This document shows, piece after piece, positions 8,021 to 16,803 of a stretch of 64,000 bases of DNA; positions within the stretch are counted from its first letter, which is position 1, and the number at the start of each line of letters is the position of its first letter. The notes under the pieces were generated by a model. It ran no database searches and was not told the origin of the DNA. It worked only from the letters and a program-made list of their open reading frames with translations. Source of the stretch: Rhizobium subbaraonis (lineage in GTDB: Bacteria; Pseudomonadota; Alphaproteobacteria; Rhizobiales; Rhizobiaceae); the NCBI RefSeq assembly GCF_900220975.1, contig NZ_OBQD01000011.1:178826-242825 (forward strand), written 5' to 3'. Both the position numbers and the translations under genes were made by a program.

Positions 8021-9606
8021 TGCTTCTTCCAGAATTTCCAGAAGGGGACCTTCTCCGACCCGCTCGCGTCCGCCGTCGTTTCCGCAGGCGCGGCGCCTTC
8101 GCTACCTTCGGCGCCGGCAATGGAGTCGGCGGTCGCAGCCGGCGCCGATTGGGGCACTGCGGGCTGTTCCTGCTGCCGGGGCGCGGGCGCAACGGCGCCT
8201 GTGGTCGCGGTGGAGTCGGTGGCTGTGGAGTCGGCGGCGGTGGTCGGGGGGGCGTCGGCGGTGCTGCTTTGAGTCGGGTTGGCGGCCGGGGCAGCAGCAC
8301 CTGTCGTCGCAGTCGCCGTGGCTTCGCCGGAGGCGCCGGACGCTGCGGTGCCCTTGCTGGACCAGAGCTTCCAGAACGGCTTCTTCGCCGCTTCGGCTTC
8401 CGCTTGGACGGAGGCCAGGCCGGGATTGGCGATCGGGACGGCCACGTCGGTCCCTGCCGTCTGCTGCGCCTTCTGCGCGGCGACGTCGTCTGCAAGCTTC
8501 TTCAGCTCGGCTGCCTTGCGCGCCTCTTCCTGCTGCTTGGCCCTCTCGGCCATCTCAATCTTGCGCTGCGCTTCCTCTTCGGCCCTCTTCTTCTGGGCTT
8601 CGATCTCGCGCACCGTCATGAGCTTGCCGGCATCGATCGAGTTGCCGGTCGGCGCATAGGCGAGTTCGCGGCCCTTGCGCTTGTCGGCGACGATGGCCTT
8701 GCGCTGGGCTTCCGACGGCTCCAGCCACACGGTGCCGTCGTACTTCTTCATGGCCTTGGTATATTCGGCCGCATAGGACTTCTCGCGGGCTGCCAGGGCT
8801 GCCTGCAATTGCGGCGCGGTGGAAATCCCCTCGCACTGGCCGCCGGTGAACGGAGTCCCGTCCGCCTTCACCTGATTGAAAACATATTTCTTGTCGCAGA
8901 CGGCGACTTCGGGCGGGCGCTTGGTCAGCTGGAAATGGTCGTAGCCGACCTTCAGCATCTTCCAGAATTCGATGTTCGGATTGTCGCGGTGGCGCGCCAT
9001 GTTCTCCGCGGTCATGCGGAAGGGATACGCCTGGAGCTGGATCGTCTTCTGTCCGCCTTTGAAGGCGTCGCGGGCGAACGCGAAGATCTCGATGATCTGC
9101 TCGTCGGTCATGGAATAGCAGCCGGATGACGAGCATGCCCCATGGATCATCAGATTGGTGCCGAAGAAGCCGTTGGACTGGTCGAAGCGGTTGGGAAAGC
9201 CCGTATTGATCGCAAGGTAATATTGCGAGTTCGGGTTCATGTGCTGGGGGCCGAGCGGATAGAAGCCCTCCGGCGCCTGCCGGTCGCCTTCCTTGATCTT
9301 CGGGCCGAGTTTGCCCGACCAGGCACAGATCTCGTAGCTTTTGATCATCTGGAAGCGGTTCGATCGGTCCGCCTTCCAGACTTCGAGCCTGCCTTCCTCC
9401 TTGAAGATGCGGAATGTGACCGGCGCGTTGCGGTCGATGTTCATCGACGCCATCTTCGAAAGAACCTGGCCGGAAAGCTGGTACTGCGTCTTGTTGGAAA
9501 CCTTGCGCACGTCGACGCCGCTGCCGACTTCGTCCAGCGTGTCGTTGGTGCAGCCCGCGACGGTCAGGGCGATCAATGAAACAGCGGCGAGTACCTTGAG
9601 GCGCAT
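8017..9606 (-). CDS. L,D-transpeptidase (YkuD domain) lipoprotein with long low-complexity tail
   Basis: 529 aa. A lipoprotein signal (LTVAGC, acylated Cys19) anchors it in the periplasm. The YkuD catalytic motif MIHGACSSSGCYSM has His155 and nucleophile Cys163; the domain spans roughly 65-235 and resembles the YafK/murein transpeptidase branch, which forms or edits 3-3 peptidoglycan cross-links or protein attachments. After an Ala/Lys/Glu-rich coiled coil (about 335-385) comes an Ala/Thr/Pro-rich linker bearing two copies of a PFWK(L/F)W motif, one near 409-415 and one at the C-terminus (521-529). The tail is about twice the length of the catalytic domain. Confidence 0.88.
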   Translation of the reverse strand: MRLKVLAAVSLIALTVAGCTNDTLDEVGSGVDVRKVSNKTQYQLSGQVLSKMASMNIDRNAPVTFRIFKEEGRLEVWKADRSNRFQMIKSYEICAWSGKLGPKIKEGDRQAPEGFYPLGPQHMNPNSQYYLAINTGFPNRFDQSNGFFGTNLMIHGACSSSGCYSMTDEQIIEIFAFARDAFKGGQKTIQLQAYPFRMTAENMARHRDNPNIEFWKMLKVGYDHFQLTKRPPEVAVCDKKYVFNQVKADGTPFTGGQCEGISTAPQLQAALAAREKSYAAEYTKAMKKYDGTVWLEPSEAQRKAIVADKRKGRELAYAPTGNSIDAGKLMTVREIEAQKKRAEEEAQRKIEMAERAKQQEEARKAAELKKLADDVAAQKAQQTAGTDVAVPIANPGLASVQAEAEAAKKPFWKLWSSKGTAASGASGEATATATTGAAAPAANPTQSSTADAPPTTAADSTATDSTATTGAVAPAPRQQEQPAVPQSAPAATADSIAGAEGSEGAAPAETTADASGSEKVPFWKFWKKQ

Positions 9607-9673
9607 GCGTCAGTTCCAAAATAGCTGGTAAGGCAGTACGTCACACCGGCGCGGCGGACGCGGAATCATGCCC

Positions 9674-9697
9674 GTTTATACTTAATGCAGTGTAAAC
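9674..9697. promoter_or_regulatory. 24-bp imperfect palindrome upstream of the L,D-transpeptidase gene
   Basis: GTTTATACT and AGTGTAAAC are 9-bp inverted arms with one mismatch, six bases apart, 68 bp upstream of the transpeptidase ATG in a 203-bp intergenic region. Size and symmetry suit a dimeric repressor operator. No regulator can be named. Confidence 0.4.
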
Positions 9698-9809
9698 GGC
9701 AAATCTTCGCGCATGCGGCGATCTGTGGATACGCTGAAAACACGGGAATATGTCCAAGATTTGGCCATATTCCCGCAACCCATGCAAATTTCCTTCGTAT
9801 TGGTACCCG

Positions 9810-10763
9810 TCAGAGCTGCCGGCCGATGTCGAGATAGCGCTGGCGGCGGTCGCGGCGCAGCTGGTCTCCCGGCTTTGCGGAGAGATCGCGCAGAGCATCG
9901 GCGATCACGTTTCCGGTCGCGGCGATCACAGCTTCAGGATCGCGATGGGCGCCGCCGACCGGTTCCTGGATGATGCCGTCGATGATGCCCAGCGCTTTCA
10001 GGTCGTCGGCGGTGATCTTCATGTTGCTTGCCGCTTCCTTCGCGCGGGTGGAGTCGCGCCAAAGGATCGAGGCGGCACCCTCCGGAGAGATCACGCTGTA
10101 GATCGCATGCTGAAGCATGTAGACGCGGTCGCCGGTTGCGATCGCGATGGCGCCGCCCGAACCGCCTTCGCCGAGGATGATCGAGACGATCGGAACCCGG
10201 ACGTTCAGACACATTTCTGTCGAGCGGGCGATTGCTTCGGCCTGCCCGCGCTCTTCGGCGCCGATGCCGGGATAGGCGCCGGCCGTGTCGACCAGCGTTA
10301 CGATCGGCAGGCCGAAGCGGTCCGCCATCTCCATCACGCGGATCGCCTTGCGGTAGCCTTCCGGCCGGGCGCTGCCGAAATTGTGACGCAGACGAGATTT
10401 GGTGTCGTTGCCCTTTTCCTGGCCGATGATGGCAACCGACTGGCCGCGAAAACGGCCGAGACCGGCCTGGATCGCCTCGTCCTCGGCAAACTTGCGGTCG
10501 CCGGCAAGGGGGGTGAACTCTTCGAATAGCTTCGCCGCGTAGTCGAGAAAGTGCGGGCGTTGCGGATGGCGCGCGACCTGCGTCTTCTGCCAGGGCGTCA
10601 GCTTTGAGTAGATGTCGACCATCGCCTCGCGCGAGCGAGCCTCAAGCCGACCAACCTCGTCCGACGTGTCGATGCTCTCGTCCTCTTCGGCGAGCTTGCG
10701 CAGCTCGTGGATCTTGCCTTCGAGGTCCGAGATAGGTTTTTCGAAGTCGAGGTAATTGTGCAT
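9810..10763 (-). CDS. accA: Acetyl-CoA carboxylase carboxyltransferase subunit alpha
   Basis: 317 aa, the standard length. Pairs with AccD to transfer CO2 from carboxybiotin to acetyl-CoA, the first committed step of fatty acid synthesis. The N-terminal leader (LDFEKPISDLEGKIHELRK), central crotonase-like carboxyltransferase core (VDTAGAYPGIGAEERGQAE; ILGEGGSGGAIAIA; ISPEGAASILWRD) and C-terminal EPVGGAHRDP block are all intact. It is placed just downstream of xerD on the same strand with a 77-bp gap, as in related genomes. Confidence 0.97.
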   Translation of the reverse strand: MHNYLDFEKPISDLEGKIHELRKLAEEDESIDTSDEVGRLEARSREAMVDIYSKLTPWQKTQVARHPQRPHFLDYAAKLFEEFTPLAGDRKFAEDEAIQAGLGRFRGQSVAIIGQEKGNDTKSRLRHNFGSARPEGYRKAIRVMEMADRFGLPIVTLVDTAGAYPGIGAEERGQAEAIARSTEMCLNVRVPIVSIILGEGGSGGAIAIATGDRVYMLQHAIYSVISPEGAASILWRDSTRAKEAASNMKITADDLKALGIIDGIIQEPVGGAHRDPEAVIAATGNVIADALRDLSAKPGDQLRRDRRQRYLDIGRQL

Positions 10764-10840
10764 GAGATGCGTTTCCGATCGTTTGCTCCAACTCTTCCGT
10801 CGCGCGACCTATCACAGGCGATAGCGGCGGAATGGCGGCT

Positions 10841-11794
10841 CTATTCCTGGTTTTTTGCCTGTTTGGCAAGGGGGTGGTGTTCCTGCACCAGCTGATGAAG
10901 GCGCTCTTCCAATACATGTGTGTATATCTGGGTGGTCGAAATGTCCGAATGGCCGAGCAGTTCCTGCACCGCGCGAAGGTCGGCGCCATTCTGCAGGAGA
11001 TGGCTGGCGAAGGCGTGGCGGATCACATGAGGGGAGAGCGTGGCGGCGCGGATGCCGGCGCGCGATGCGAGCGCCTTCAGGTCGCGCGCGAACACCTGGC
11101 GGGGCAAATGGCCTTCCTTGCCTGCCGAAGGAAAGAGAAAGGCACTTTCCTTCTGATCCCCCTTTCCTTCGCGGTCGGCTGCAAGCGCCGCCCCATAGGC
11201 CTGCAACGCCGCGATTGCCGAGCGCGACAGCGGCACCAGACGTTCCTTGTTGCCCTTGCCCTTGATGACCAGGAAGCGCCCGCTCTGGGCCAGCACGGTC
11301 GCCGGCAGCGAGACAAGCTCGCTCACCCGCATTCCTGTCGCATAGAGAAGCTCCACCAGCGCGTACATGCGCAGACGCTGCAGGCGGGTTTCTCCAGGGG
11401 CTGCCGCCTCCTGCTCGGCCAAGCCGATCAGTCGCGTCACGTCGTCGGTGGAGAGCGTCTTCGGCAGCGACCGCTCTTTTCGAGGCGCGTCGAGAATGCC
11501 GGTAGGATCGTCTGCGCGCATGCCTTCGGCATAGAGGAACTTGTAGAACTGACGCAGCGCGGAGAGCCGGCGGGCCTGCGAGGACGCCTTGAAACCCTGG
11601 CGCGCGAGGTGGGCCAGGTAGGCCCGCAGATCGTCGGGCACGGCGTCGATCATCCGCACGGACCGTTCCATCAGGAACGAGCGGGCGTCCTCCAGGTCGC
11701 GCTCGTAAGAGGCGAGCGTGTTTGCGGCCGCGCCGCGCTCGGCGCTCATCATCTCCAGAAAGGCTTCGATCCGGACAGCGGAGGGGTCGTTCAT
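10841..11794 (-). CDS. xerD: Tyrosine recombinase XerD
   Basis: 317 aa from the chosen ATG. The frame is open for 145 codons further upstream, but that would run across aroK on the other strand. N-terminal SAM-like DNA-binding domain (about 5-95), C-terminal catalytic domain with Arg156 (ATGMRVSEL), the Lys-bearing KGKGNKER strand, His256/Arg259 (HVIRH), His282 (LLGHSD) and nucleophile Tyr291 (QIYTHV). Resolves chromosome dimers at dif with XerC and FtsK. Its start overlaps the stop of an upstream 49-aa membrane protein gene by ATGA, so the two are probably translationally coupled. Confidence 0.93.
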   Translation of the reverse strand: MNDPSAVRIEAFLEMMSAERGAAANTLASYERDLEDARSFLMERSVRMIDAVPDDLRAYLAHLARQGFKASSQARRLSALRQFYKFLYAEGMRADDPTGILDAPRKERSLPKTLSTDDVTRLIGLAEQEAAAPGETRLQRLRMYALVELLYATGMRVSELVSLPATVLAQSGRFLVIKGKGNKERLVPLSRSAIAALQAYGAALAADREGKGDQKESAFLFPSAGKEGHLPRQVFARDLKALASRAGIRAATLSPHVIRHAFASHLLQNGADLRAVQELLGHSDISTTQIYTHVLEERLHQLVQEHHPLAKQAKNQE

Positions 11795-11940
11795 GGCTGG
11801 GGGTTGACCCGTTCGGAGGGAATTCGAATGGTGACGTCGCGTGGACGGGGTTCGACGAATGTGACCAATGCGACCATGATGCCGTAGACGATGCCCGCAA
11901 CGACCGCGCAGAAGAATAGAAACCGGAAGAGGGTGGGCAT
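11791..11940 (-). CDS. 49-aa single-pass membrane protein, coupled to xerD
   Basis: Starts ATG CCC ACC CTC and ends in TGA that overlaps the xerD ATG (ATGA). The first ~29 residues, with cores [18 protein letters not shown] and VALVTFV, are one strongly hydrophobic segment after a short basic N-terminus; the tail [20 protein letters not shown] is polar and Pro-rich, probably periplasmic. Below the size that gene finders usually report. Codon use is like its neighbours, and the tight junction with xerD argues that it is real. Divergent from aroK (125 bp between starts). No function known. Confidence 0.75.
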   Translation of the reverse strand: MPTLFRFLFFCAVVAGIVYGIMVALVTFVEPRPRDVTIRIPSERVNPQP

Positions 11941-12064
11941 TGCGCACTCCGTGGAACCGTCTCCCTATATCGCGCTGCAAGGCAGCAAGCGCAAGGCGCG
12001 GCTGCCACTTGACGCTTTCGCCGGTTTTGCAGATACCGGTTCGAGCGATAATCGGAACCACCTG

Positions 12065-12649
12065 ATGAACGGCCTGCTGGAAACCGCCCACCCAGACCTC
12101 GTGCAGAGAGCGCGCATTGCGCTCGGTGGCCGAAACCTTGTCCTGGTCGGGTTGATGGGTGCTGGAAAATCTGCCATCGGCAGGCTTCTGGCACAATCGC
12201 TTTCCGTGCCCTTCATCGATTCCGACCACGAGATCGAGCGTGTTTCACGCATGTCGATCACCGACCTCTTTGCAGCCTATGGCGAAGACGAGTTCCGGGC
12301 GCTGGAAGGGCGGGTGCTGAAGCGACTGTTGAAGACCGGGCCGCGCGTCGTTTCCACCGGTGGTGGGGCCTTCATCAACGAGCGGACGCGCCGGCACATC
12401 AAGCGCGGTGGCCTGACCGTCTGGCTGAAGGCCGACATCGACGTGTTGTGGGAGCGCGTCAACAAGCGCGACACCCGCCCGCTCCTGAAGACCGAAAACC
12501 CCCGGCAGACCCTGGAAAACCTGATGAACACGCGCTATCCGATCTATGCGGAGGCGGATCTCACGGTCCAGTCGCGTGATGTCCGGAAGGAAATCATAGC
12601 AGAGGCCGTTCTGGCTGCGATCGCCGCCAGCGCCGGCAAACAGATGTGA
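12065..12649 (+). CDS. aroK: Shikimate kinase
   Basis: 194 aa. Phosphorylates shikimate at the 3-OH with ATP, fifth step of the chorismate pathway. Walker A is GLMGAGKS (29-36), the shikimate-binding Asp is in DSDHEIE (52-58), the second substrate motif is STGGGAF and the lid holds NKRDTRPLL. The start at 12065 fits family length; upstream in-frame codons would encode unconserved sequence. Followed after 9 bp by aroB: a two-step chorismate-pathway operon. Confidence 0.95.
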   Translation: MNGLLETAHPDLVQRARIALGGRNLVLVGLMGAGKSAIGRLLAQSLSVPFIDSDHEIERVSRMSITDLFAAYGEDEFRALEGRVLKRLLKTGPRVVSTGGGAFINERTRRHIKRGGLTVWLKADIDVLWERVNKRDTRPLLKTENPRQTLENLMNTRYPIYAEADLTVQSRDVRKEIIAEAVLAAIAASAGKQM

Positions 12650-12658
12650 CGGATCCCC

Positions 12659-13792
12659 ATGACCCAAGCCCCATCCTCCCCCGTCCGGCGCAGCGTTCGC
12701 GTCGCTCTTGGCGAGCGCTCCTATGACATCCTGATCGGCCCCGGGCTTATTGCTGCTGCGGGCGCGGAAATCGGTAGCCGGATGAAGGGACGGCGGGTCG
12801 CGGTGATCACCGACGAGCATGTCGCCCCGATCTATCTTGAGCCGTTCATGCGCTCTCTCTCGGCAAGCGGAATAGAAGCCGTGTCGCAGGTGCTGCCAGC
12901 GGGCGAGAAAACCAAGAGCTTCCCGCACCTGATGGATGTCTGCGACGGCGTGCTCGGCGCGCGCATCGAACGCAACGATGCGGTGGTGGCGCTCGGCGGT
13001 GGCGTCATCGGCGACCTTACGGGCTTCGCTGCCGGGATCGTGCGCCGCGGCTCGCGCTTTATCCAGGTTCCGACGTCGCTTCTGGCCCAAGTCGATTCTT
13101 CCGTCGGCGGCAAGACCGGCATCAACTCCCGCCACGGCAAGAACCTGATCGGCGTCTTCCACCAGCCCGACCTCGTGCTTGCCGACACCGACGTTCTGGA
13201 CACGCTATCGCCGCGCGAGTTCCGTGCCGGCTATGCGGAAGTCGCCAAATACGGCTTGATCGACAAGCCGGAGTTCTTTGCGTGGCTCGAAAGGAGCTGG
13301 CGCGACATTTTTGCCGGAGGCGATGCCCGCATAGAGGCGATCGCAACCAGCTGCCAGGCGAAGGCCGACGTCGTTGCCGCCGACGAGCGGGAAAACGGCC
13401 TGCGCGCCCTGCTCAATCTCGGCCATACCTTCGGCCATGCGCTGGAGGCGGCAACGGAATATGACAGCCATCGTCTGGTGCACGGCGAGGGGGTCTCGAT
13501 CGGCATGGTGCTGGCGCATCAGTTTTCCGCGCGGATGAACCTTGCAAGCCCCGACGACGCGCGTCGGGTCGAGGCGCATCTGGGCGAGGTCGGCCTGCCG
13601 ATATCGATGGCGCAGATCCCGGGCGTCCTGCCGCCGGTCGAAACCCTGATGGACGCGATCGCGCAGGACAAGAAGGTCAAATCCGGCAAGCTGACTTTCA
13701 TCCTCACGCGCGGTATCGGGCAGTCCTTCGTCGCCGACGACGTGCCGGCCTCGGAAGTCCTGGCCTTCCTCAAGGACAAGCATCCGAAATGA
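12659..13792 (+). CDS. aroB: 3-dehydroquinate synthase
   Basis: 377 aa. Converts DAHP to 3-dehydroquinate using NAD+ and a divalent metal. The NAD-binding GGGVIGDLTGFAA and active-site DSSVGGKTGINSRHGKNLIG are present, with the metal-ligand His in LGHTFGHALE and VHGEGVSIGM. The stop codon overlaps the ATG of the CorC-like gene (ATGA), so the three genes aroK-aroB-corC-like form one unit. Confidence 0.97.
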   Translation: MTQAPSSPVRRSVRVALGERSYDILIGPGLIAAAGAEIGSRMKGRRVAVITDEHVAPIYLEPFMRSLSASGIEAVSQVLPAGEKTKSFPHLMDVCDGVLGARIERNDAVVALGGGVIGDLTGFAAGIVRRGSRFIQVPTSLLAQVDSSVGGKTGINSRHGKNLIGVFHQPDLVLADTDVLDTLSPREFRAGYAEVAKYGLIDKPEFFAWLERSWRDIFAGGDARIEAIATSCQAKADVVAADERENGLRALLNLGHTFGHALEAATEYDSHRLVHGEGVSIGMVLAHQFSARMNLASPDDARRVEAHLGEVGLPISMAQIPGVLPPVETLMDAIAQDKKVKSGKLTFILTRGIGQSFVADDVPASEVLAFLKDKHPK

Positions 13793-14643
13793 TCTGGCGA
13801 ACCGGCATCCTGCAGCGGCTATTCGGGTTGTTCGGCCTGACGGCCGGGCGGGATGCGGCCCCGCTTTCTCTTGTCGACGGGCGCGCGGGGGAGGCTGCCG
13901 GCCGGGAAGGTGCCGCTTCAAAAGCGGAGCGGGACAAGGGGCAGGGGCTGTCCGACCTCGATGAGCTCGAAGTCTCCGACGTGATGGTGCACCGGACCGC
14001 CATGCGCGGCCTGAACGCCGACGACGCTCCCGAAGCCATCGTGCGGGCGGTGCTCGACGGTCCCTTCACGCGCCTTCCGCTCTGGCGCGGGTCGGCCGAC
14101 AACATCATCGGCGTCGTCCATCGCACGAACCTCTTGCGCGCGCTGGTGGAGCCAGGCGCGGAGCCTGCCACGATCGATATCGCCCGGATTGCGGAAAAGC
14201 CATGGTTCGTGCCTGATACGACCAGCCTGCGCGAGCAGCTCAACGCCTTTTTGCGGCGCAACAGGCATCTTGCCGTCGTCGTCGACGAATATGGCGAGGT
14301 GCAGGGTCTGGTGACGCTCAGCGACATTCTGGAGGAAGTCGTCGGCGATGTGTCGGACGAGCGCGACATCGACATCCAGGGCGTGCGCCAGGAAGCGGAC
14401 GGCTCGATCGTCGTCGAGGGCAGCGTTGCCATCCGTGACCTCAATCGTGCGCTGGACTGGTCGTTGCCGGACGAGGAGGCGACGACGATCGCGGGCCTGG
14501 TGATCCACGAATCGAAGTCGATTCCCGAGGAGCGGCAGGCCTTCACCTTCCACGGCAAGCGCTTCATCGTCATGAAGCGGGTGAAGAACCGGATCACGCG
14601 CCTGCGTATTCGTACGGCCGAGGCTGCCGAGCGGCAGACCTGA
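13789..14643 (+). CDS. CorC/HlyC-type CBS-pair protein, lacking the DUF21 membrane domain
   Basis: 284 aa, no membrane segment. A short degenerate N-terminus (RLFGLFG...AERDKGQGLSDLDEL) leads into ELEVSDVMVHRTAMR, then two CBS motifs (about 61-180, with HLAVVVDEYGEVQGLVT) and a CorC_HlyC ligand-binding domain (about 195-275). The gene after aroB in rhizobia, as I recall, encodes a ~430-aa protein whose first ~150 residues are the DUF21/CNNM transporter domain; that part is absent and the frame simply begins at the aroB stop. E. coli CorC/YbeX is naturally DUF21-free at ~290 aa, so a functional soluble product is possible. Proposed roles in the family: Mg/Co efflux or ribosome-linked functions. 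Confidence 0.8.
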   Translation: MIWRTGILQRLFGLFGLTAGRDAAPLSLVDGRAGEAAGREGAASKAERDKGQGLSDLDELEVSDVMVHRTAMRGLNADDAPEAIVRAVLDGPFTRLPLWRGSADNIIGVVHRTNLLRALVEPGAEPATIDIARIAEKPWFVPDTTSLREQLNAFLRRNRHLAVVVDEYGEVQGLVTLSDILEEVVGDVSDERDIDIQGVRQEADGSIVVEGSVAIRDLNRALDWSLPDEEATTIAGLVIHESKSIPEERQAFTFHGKRFIVMKRVKNRITRLRIRTAEAAERQT

Positions 14644-14692
14644 CCACCAGGCCTGACCACCAGCCCTGATTACCAGCCCTGACTACCAGCGC
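14641..14692. repeat. 13-bp tandem repeat, four copies, starting on the CorC-like stop codon
   Basis: Four consecutive 13-mers: TGACCACCAGGCC, TGACCACCAGCCC, TGATTACCAGCCC, TGACTACCAGCGC. The first TGA is the stop codon of the CorC-like gene. Fills the gap to the convergent bolA-like gene, whose stop is five bases further on. Confidence 0.85.
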
Positions 14693-14696
14693 GCCA

Positions 14697-14978
14697 CTAC
14701 CACCGCACCGGCTCGCCCGGTGCCGCAGCCTCGATCGCCAACGCATGCAGGCCCGCGTCGAACTCCGGCTTGACGAGGTCGTTGACCATTCGGTGCCGTG
14801 CGACGCGACTGACGCCGGCAAAGCTCGCCGAGACGATGCGGATGCGCATATGAGTTTCGCCGCCGCCATCGAACGCCGGCTGGTGGCCGGCATGCAGGTG
14901 GCTCTCGTTGATCACTTCGAGCCGCTCTGGCGAAAGCGCCTGTGCCAACCTATATTCGATCCGGGATTTCACTGACAT
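14697..14978 (-). CDS. BolA family protein
   Basis: 93 aa from ATG 14978 (MSVKSRIEYRL). The single BolA domain has the expected ESHLHAGH and the late core HRMVNDLVKPEF, with the invariant His of VARHRMV. BolA proteins pair with monothiol glutaredoxins to handle Fe-S clusters, or act as transcription regulators. In rhizobia this copy sits divergently next to the J-domain gene that precedes cobST, as here (124 bp between starts). Extra upstream in-frame residues lack family similarity and were left out. Confidence 0.87.
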   Translation of the reverse strand: MSVKSRIEYRLAQALSPERLEVINESHLHAGHQPAFDGGGETHMRIRIVSASFAGVSRVARHRMVNDLVKPEFDAGLHALAIEAAAPGEPVRW

Positions 14979-15102
14979 TCGTCTGCCTTCGAAGCGCGTG
15001 TTGGAACGCGGGCTTTCTGCACGAAAATGGTCCCAAAAAGCCAGCAACAATCCGCTTTGTCAATTCTTGTTGTGCTCGTCTGCGAGCCCCATAATTGGAC
15101 CC

Positions 15103-15726
15103 ATGAAACTCGATTCCAAATACTTCGACCGGATCCGGACGCGTCGGCGTGTCGAGCGGCCTGAACCCGTCGCGCCGACGTGCCAATGGGATGGTTGCGA
15201 CAAGCCCGGTGCCCACCGGGCGCCGGTCGGCCGCAATGCCGAGGGCCAGTTCTTCCTGTTCTGCTTCGAGCACGTGAAGGAATACAACAAGGGCTACAAC
15301 TACTTCTCCGGCCTGTCGGATACGGAGATCGCCCGCTACCAGAAAGAGGCGATCACCGGCCATCGCCCGACCTGGACGATCGGCGTCAACAAGTCCTCGA
15401 AGAACGGTCCTGCGCATGGCAATGTGCGCTCGGGCACGGCCGGCGCAAACCAGCGCATTCGCGATCCCTTCGGCTTCGTCAACGAGGGCCGCGGGAGAGC
15501 GCCGCGCATGGAGCCCAGGGCCCGCAAGCTGAAGACGCTGGAGGCGAAGGCCTTCGACACGCTCGGCCTCCATGCAAACGCGACGACCGAAGACATCAAG
15601 GCCGCCTACAAGGGGCTTGTCAAAAAACACCATCCCGACGCAAATGGCGGAGACAGAGGATCCGAGGAGCGTTTTCGGGCCGTCATTCAAGCATATCAAT
15701 TGTTAAAGCAGGCCGGCTTCTGCTAG
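15103..15726 (+). CDS. J-domain (DnaJ-like) molecular chaperone protein
   Basis: 207 aa with the J-domain at the C-terminus: FDTLGLHANATTEDIKAAYK leads into KKHHPDANGG, with the HPD loop at 177-179 that stimulates DnaK/Hsp70 ATPase. The N-terminal ~125 residues carry Cys27, Cys32 and Cys54 (CQWDGC...LFCFEHV), a possible metal site. Start chosen at 15103 where sequence resembling the family (MKLDSKYFDRIR) begins. Precedes cobS by 60 bp on the same strand, a recurrent alphaproteobacterial arrangement; a role in assembling the chelatase complex is inference only. Confidence 0.88.
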   Translation: MKLDSKYFDRIRTRRRVERPEPVAPTCQWDGCDKPGAHRAPVGRNAEGQFFLFCFEHVKEYNKGYNYFSGLSDTEIARYQKEAITGHRPTWTIGVNKSSKNGPAHGNVRSGTAGANQRIRDPFGFVNEGRGRAPRMEPRARKLKTLEAKAFDTLGLHANATTEDIKAAYKGLVKKHHPDANGGDRGSEERFRAVIQAYQLLKQAGFC

Positions 15727-15786
15727 AGCAGGTCGGCAGCAACAGGACATAGGGCGGATGCGAGCGGCGTCTGCTGCGGAGACATT

Positions 15787-16785
15787 ATGAGCAAGATGGA
15801 CCTCGACATTTCCAACCTCCCGGACACCACCGTTTCGGTTCGGGAGGTCTTCGGCATCGACACGGACCTGCGCGTGCCGGCCTATTCGAAGGCCGACGCC
15901 TATGTCCCGGATCTCGATCCGGACTACCTGTTCGACCGCCAGACGACGCTTGCCATCCTTGCCGGCTTCGCCCACAACCGCCGCGTCATGGTTTCCGGCT
16001 ATCACGGGACCGGTAAATCCACTCATATCGAGCAGGTTGCAGCCCGTCTCAACTGGCCGTGCGTGCGCGTCAACCTCGACAGCCATGTCAGCCGTATCGA
16101 CCTCGTCGGCAAGGATGCGATCGTGGTCAAGGACGGCCTGCAGGTCACCGAATTCAAGGACGGCATCCTGCCCTGGGCCTACCAGCACAATGTCGCGCTC
16201 GTCTTCGACGAATACGATGCCGGCCGCCCGGACGTCATGTTCGTCATCCAGCGCGTGCTGGAATCGTCCGGTCGCCTGACGCTGCTGGACCAGAGCCGCG
16301 TCATCCGCCCGCACCCGGCCTTCCGCCTGTTCGCGACTGCAAATACCGTCGGCCTCGGCGACACGACCGGCCTCTATCACGGCACACAGCAGATCAACCA
16401 GGCGCAGATGGACCGCTGGTCGATCGTGACGACGCTGAACTACCTGCCGCACGACAATGAAGTCGATATCGTCGCAGCGAAGGTGAAGACGCTGTCCGGC
16501 CGGAAGGACGGCCGCGATACGATCTCGCGCATGGTGCGCGTCGCCGACCTGACGCGCGCCGCCTTCATCAACGGCGATCTTTCGACCGTGATGAGCCCGC
16601 GCACGGTGATCACCTGGGCCGAGAATGCCGAGATCTTCGGCGACATCGCCTTTGCCTTCCGCGTCACCTTCCTCAACAAGTGCGACGAGCTGGAGCGGCC
16701 GCTTGTGGCCGAGCACTATCAGCGCGCCTTTGGCGTCGAGCTGAAGGAAAGTGCTGCCAACATCGTGCTGGAGGCGACGGCCTGA
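15787..16785 (+). CDS. cobS: Aerobic cobaltochelatase subunit CobS (AAA+ ATPase)
   Basis: 332 aa. MoxR-like AAA+ ATPase that with CobT forms the motor of CobNST, inserting Co2+ into hydrogenobyrinic acid a,c-diamide in aerobic cobalamin synthesis. Walker [10 protein letters not shown] (71-79), Walker [11 protein letters not shown] (~138-147), sensor 1 [11 protein letters not shown]. The first ~45 residues ([11 protein letters not shown]...[14 protein letters not shown]) are the CobS-specific leader. cobT follows after 18 bp. cobN is not in the window. Confidence 0.96.
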   Translation: MSKMDLDISNLPDTTVSVREVFGIDTDLRVPAYSKADAYVPDLDPDYLFDRQTTLAILAGFAHNRRVMVSGYHGTGKSTHIEQVAARLNWPCVRVNLDSHVSRIDLVGKDAIVVKDGLQVTEFKDGILPWAYQHNVALVFDEYDAGRPDVMFVIQRVLESSGRLTLLDQSRVIRPHPAFRLFATANTVGLGDTTGLYHGTQQINQAQMDRWSIVTTLNYLPHDNEVDIVAAKVKTLSGRKDGRDTISRMVRVADLTRAAFINGDLSTVMSPRTVITWAENAEIFGDIAFAFRVTFLNKCDELERPLVAEHYQRAFGVELKESAANIVLEATA

Positions 16786-16803
16786 GGGCCGCACAGGTGA
16801 AAC

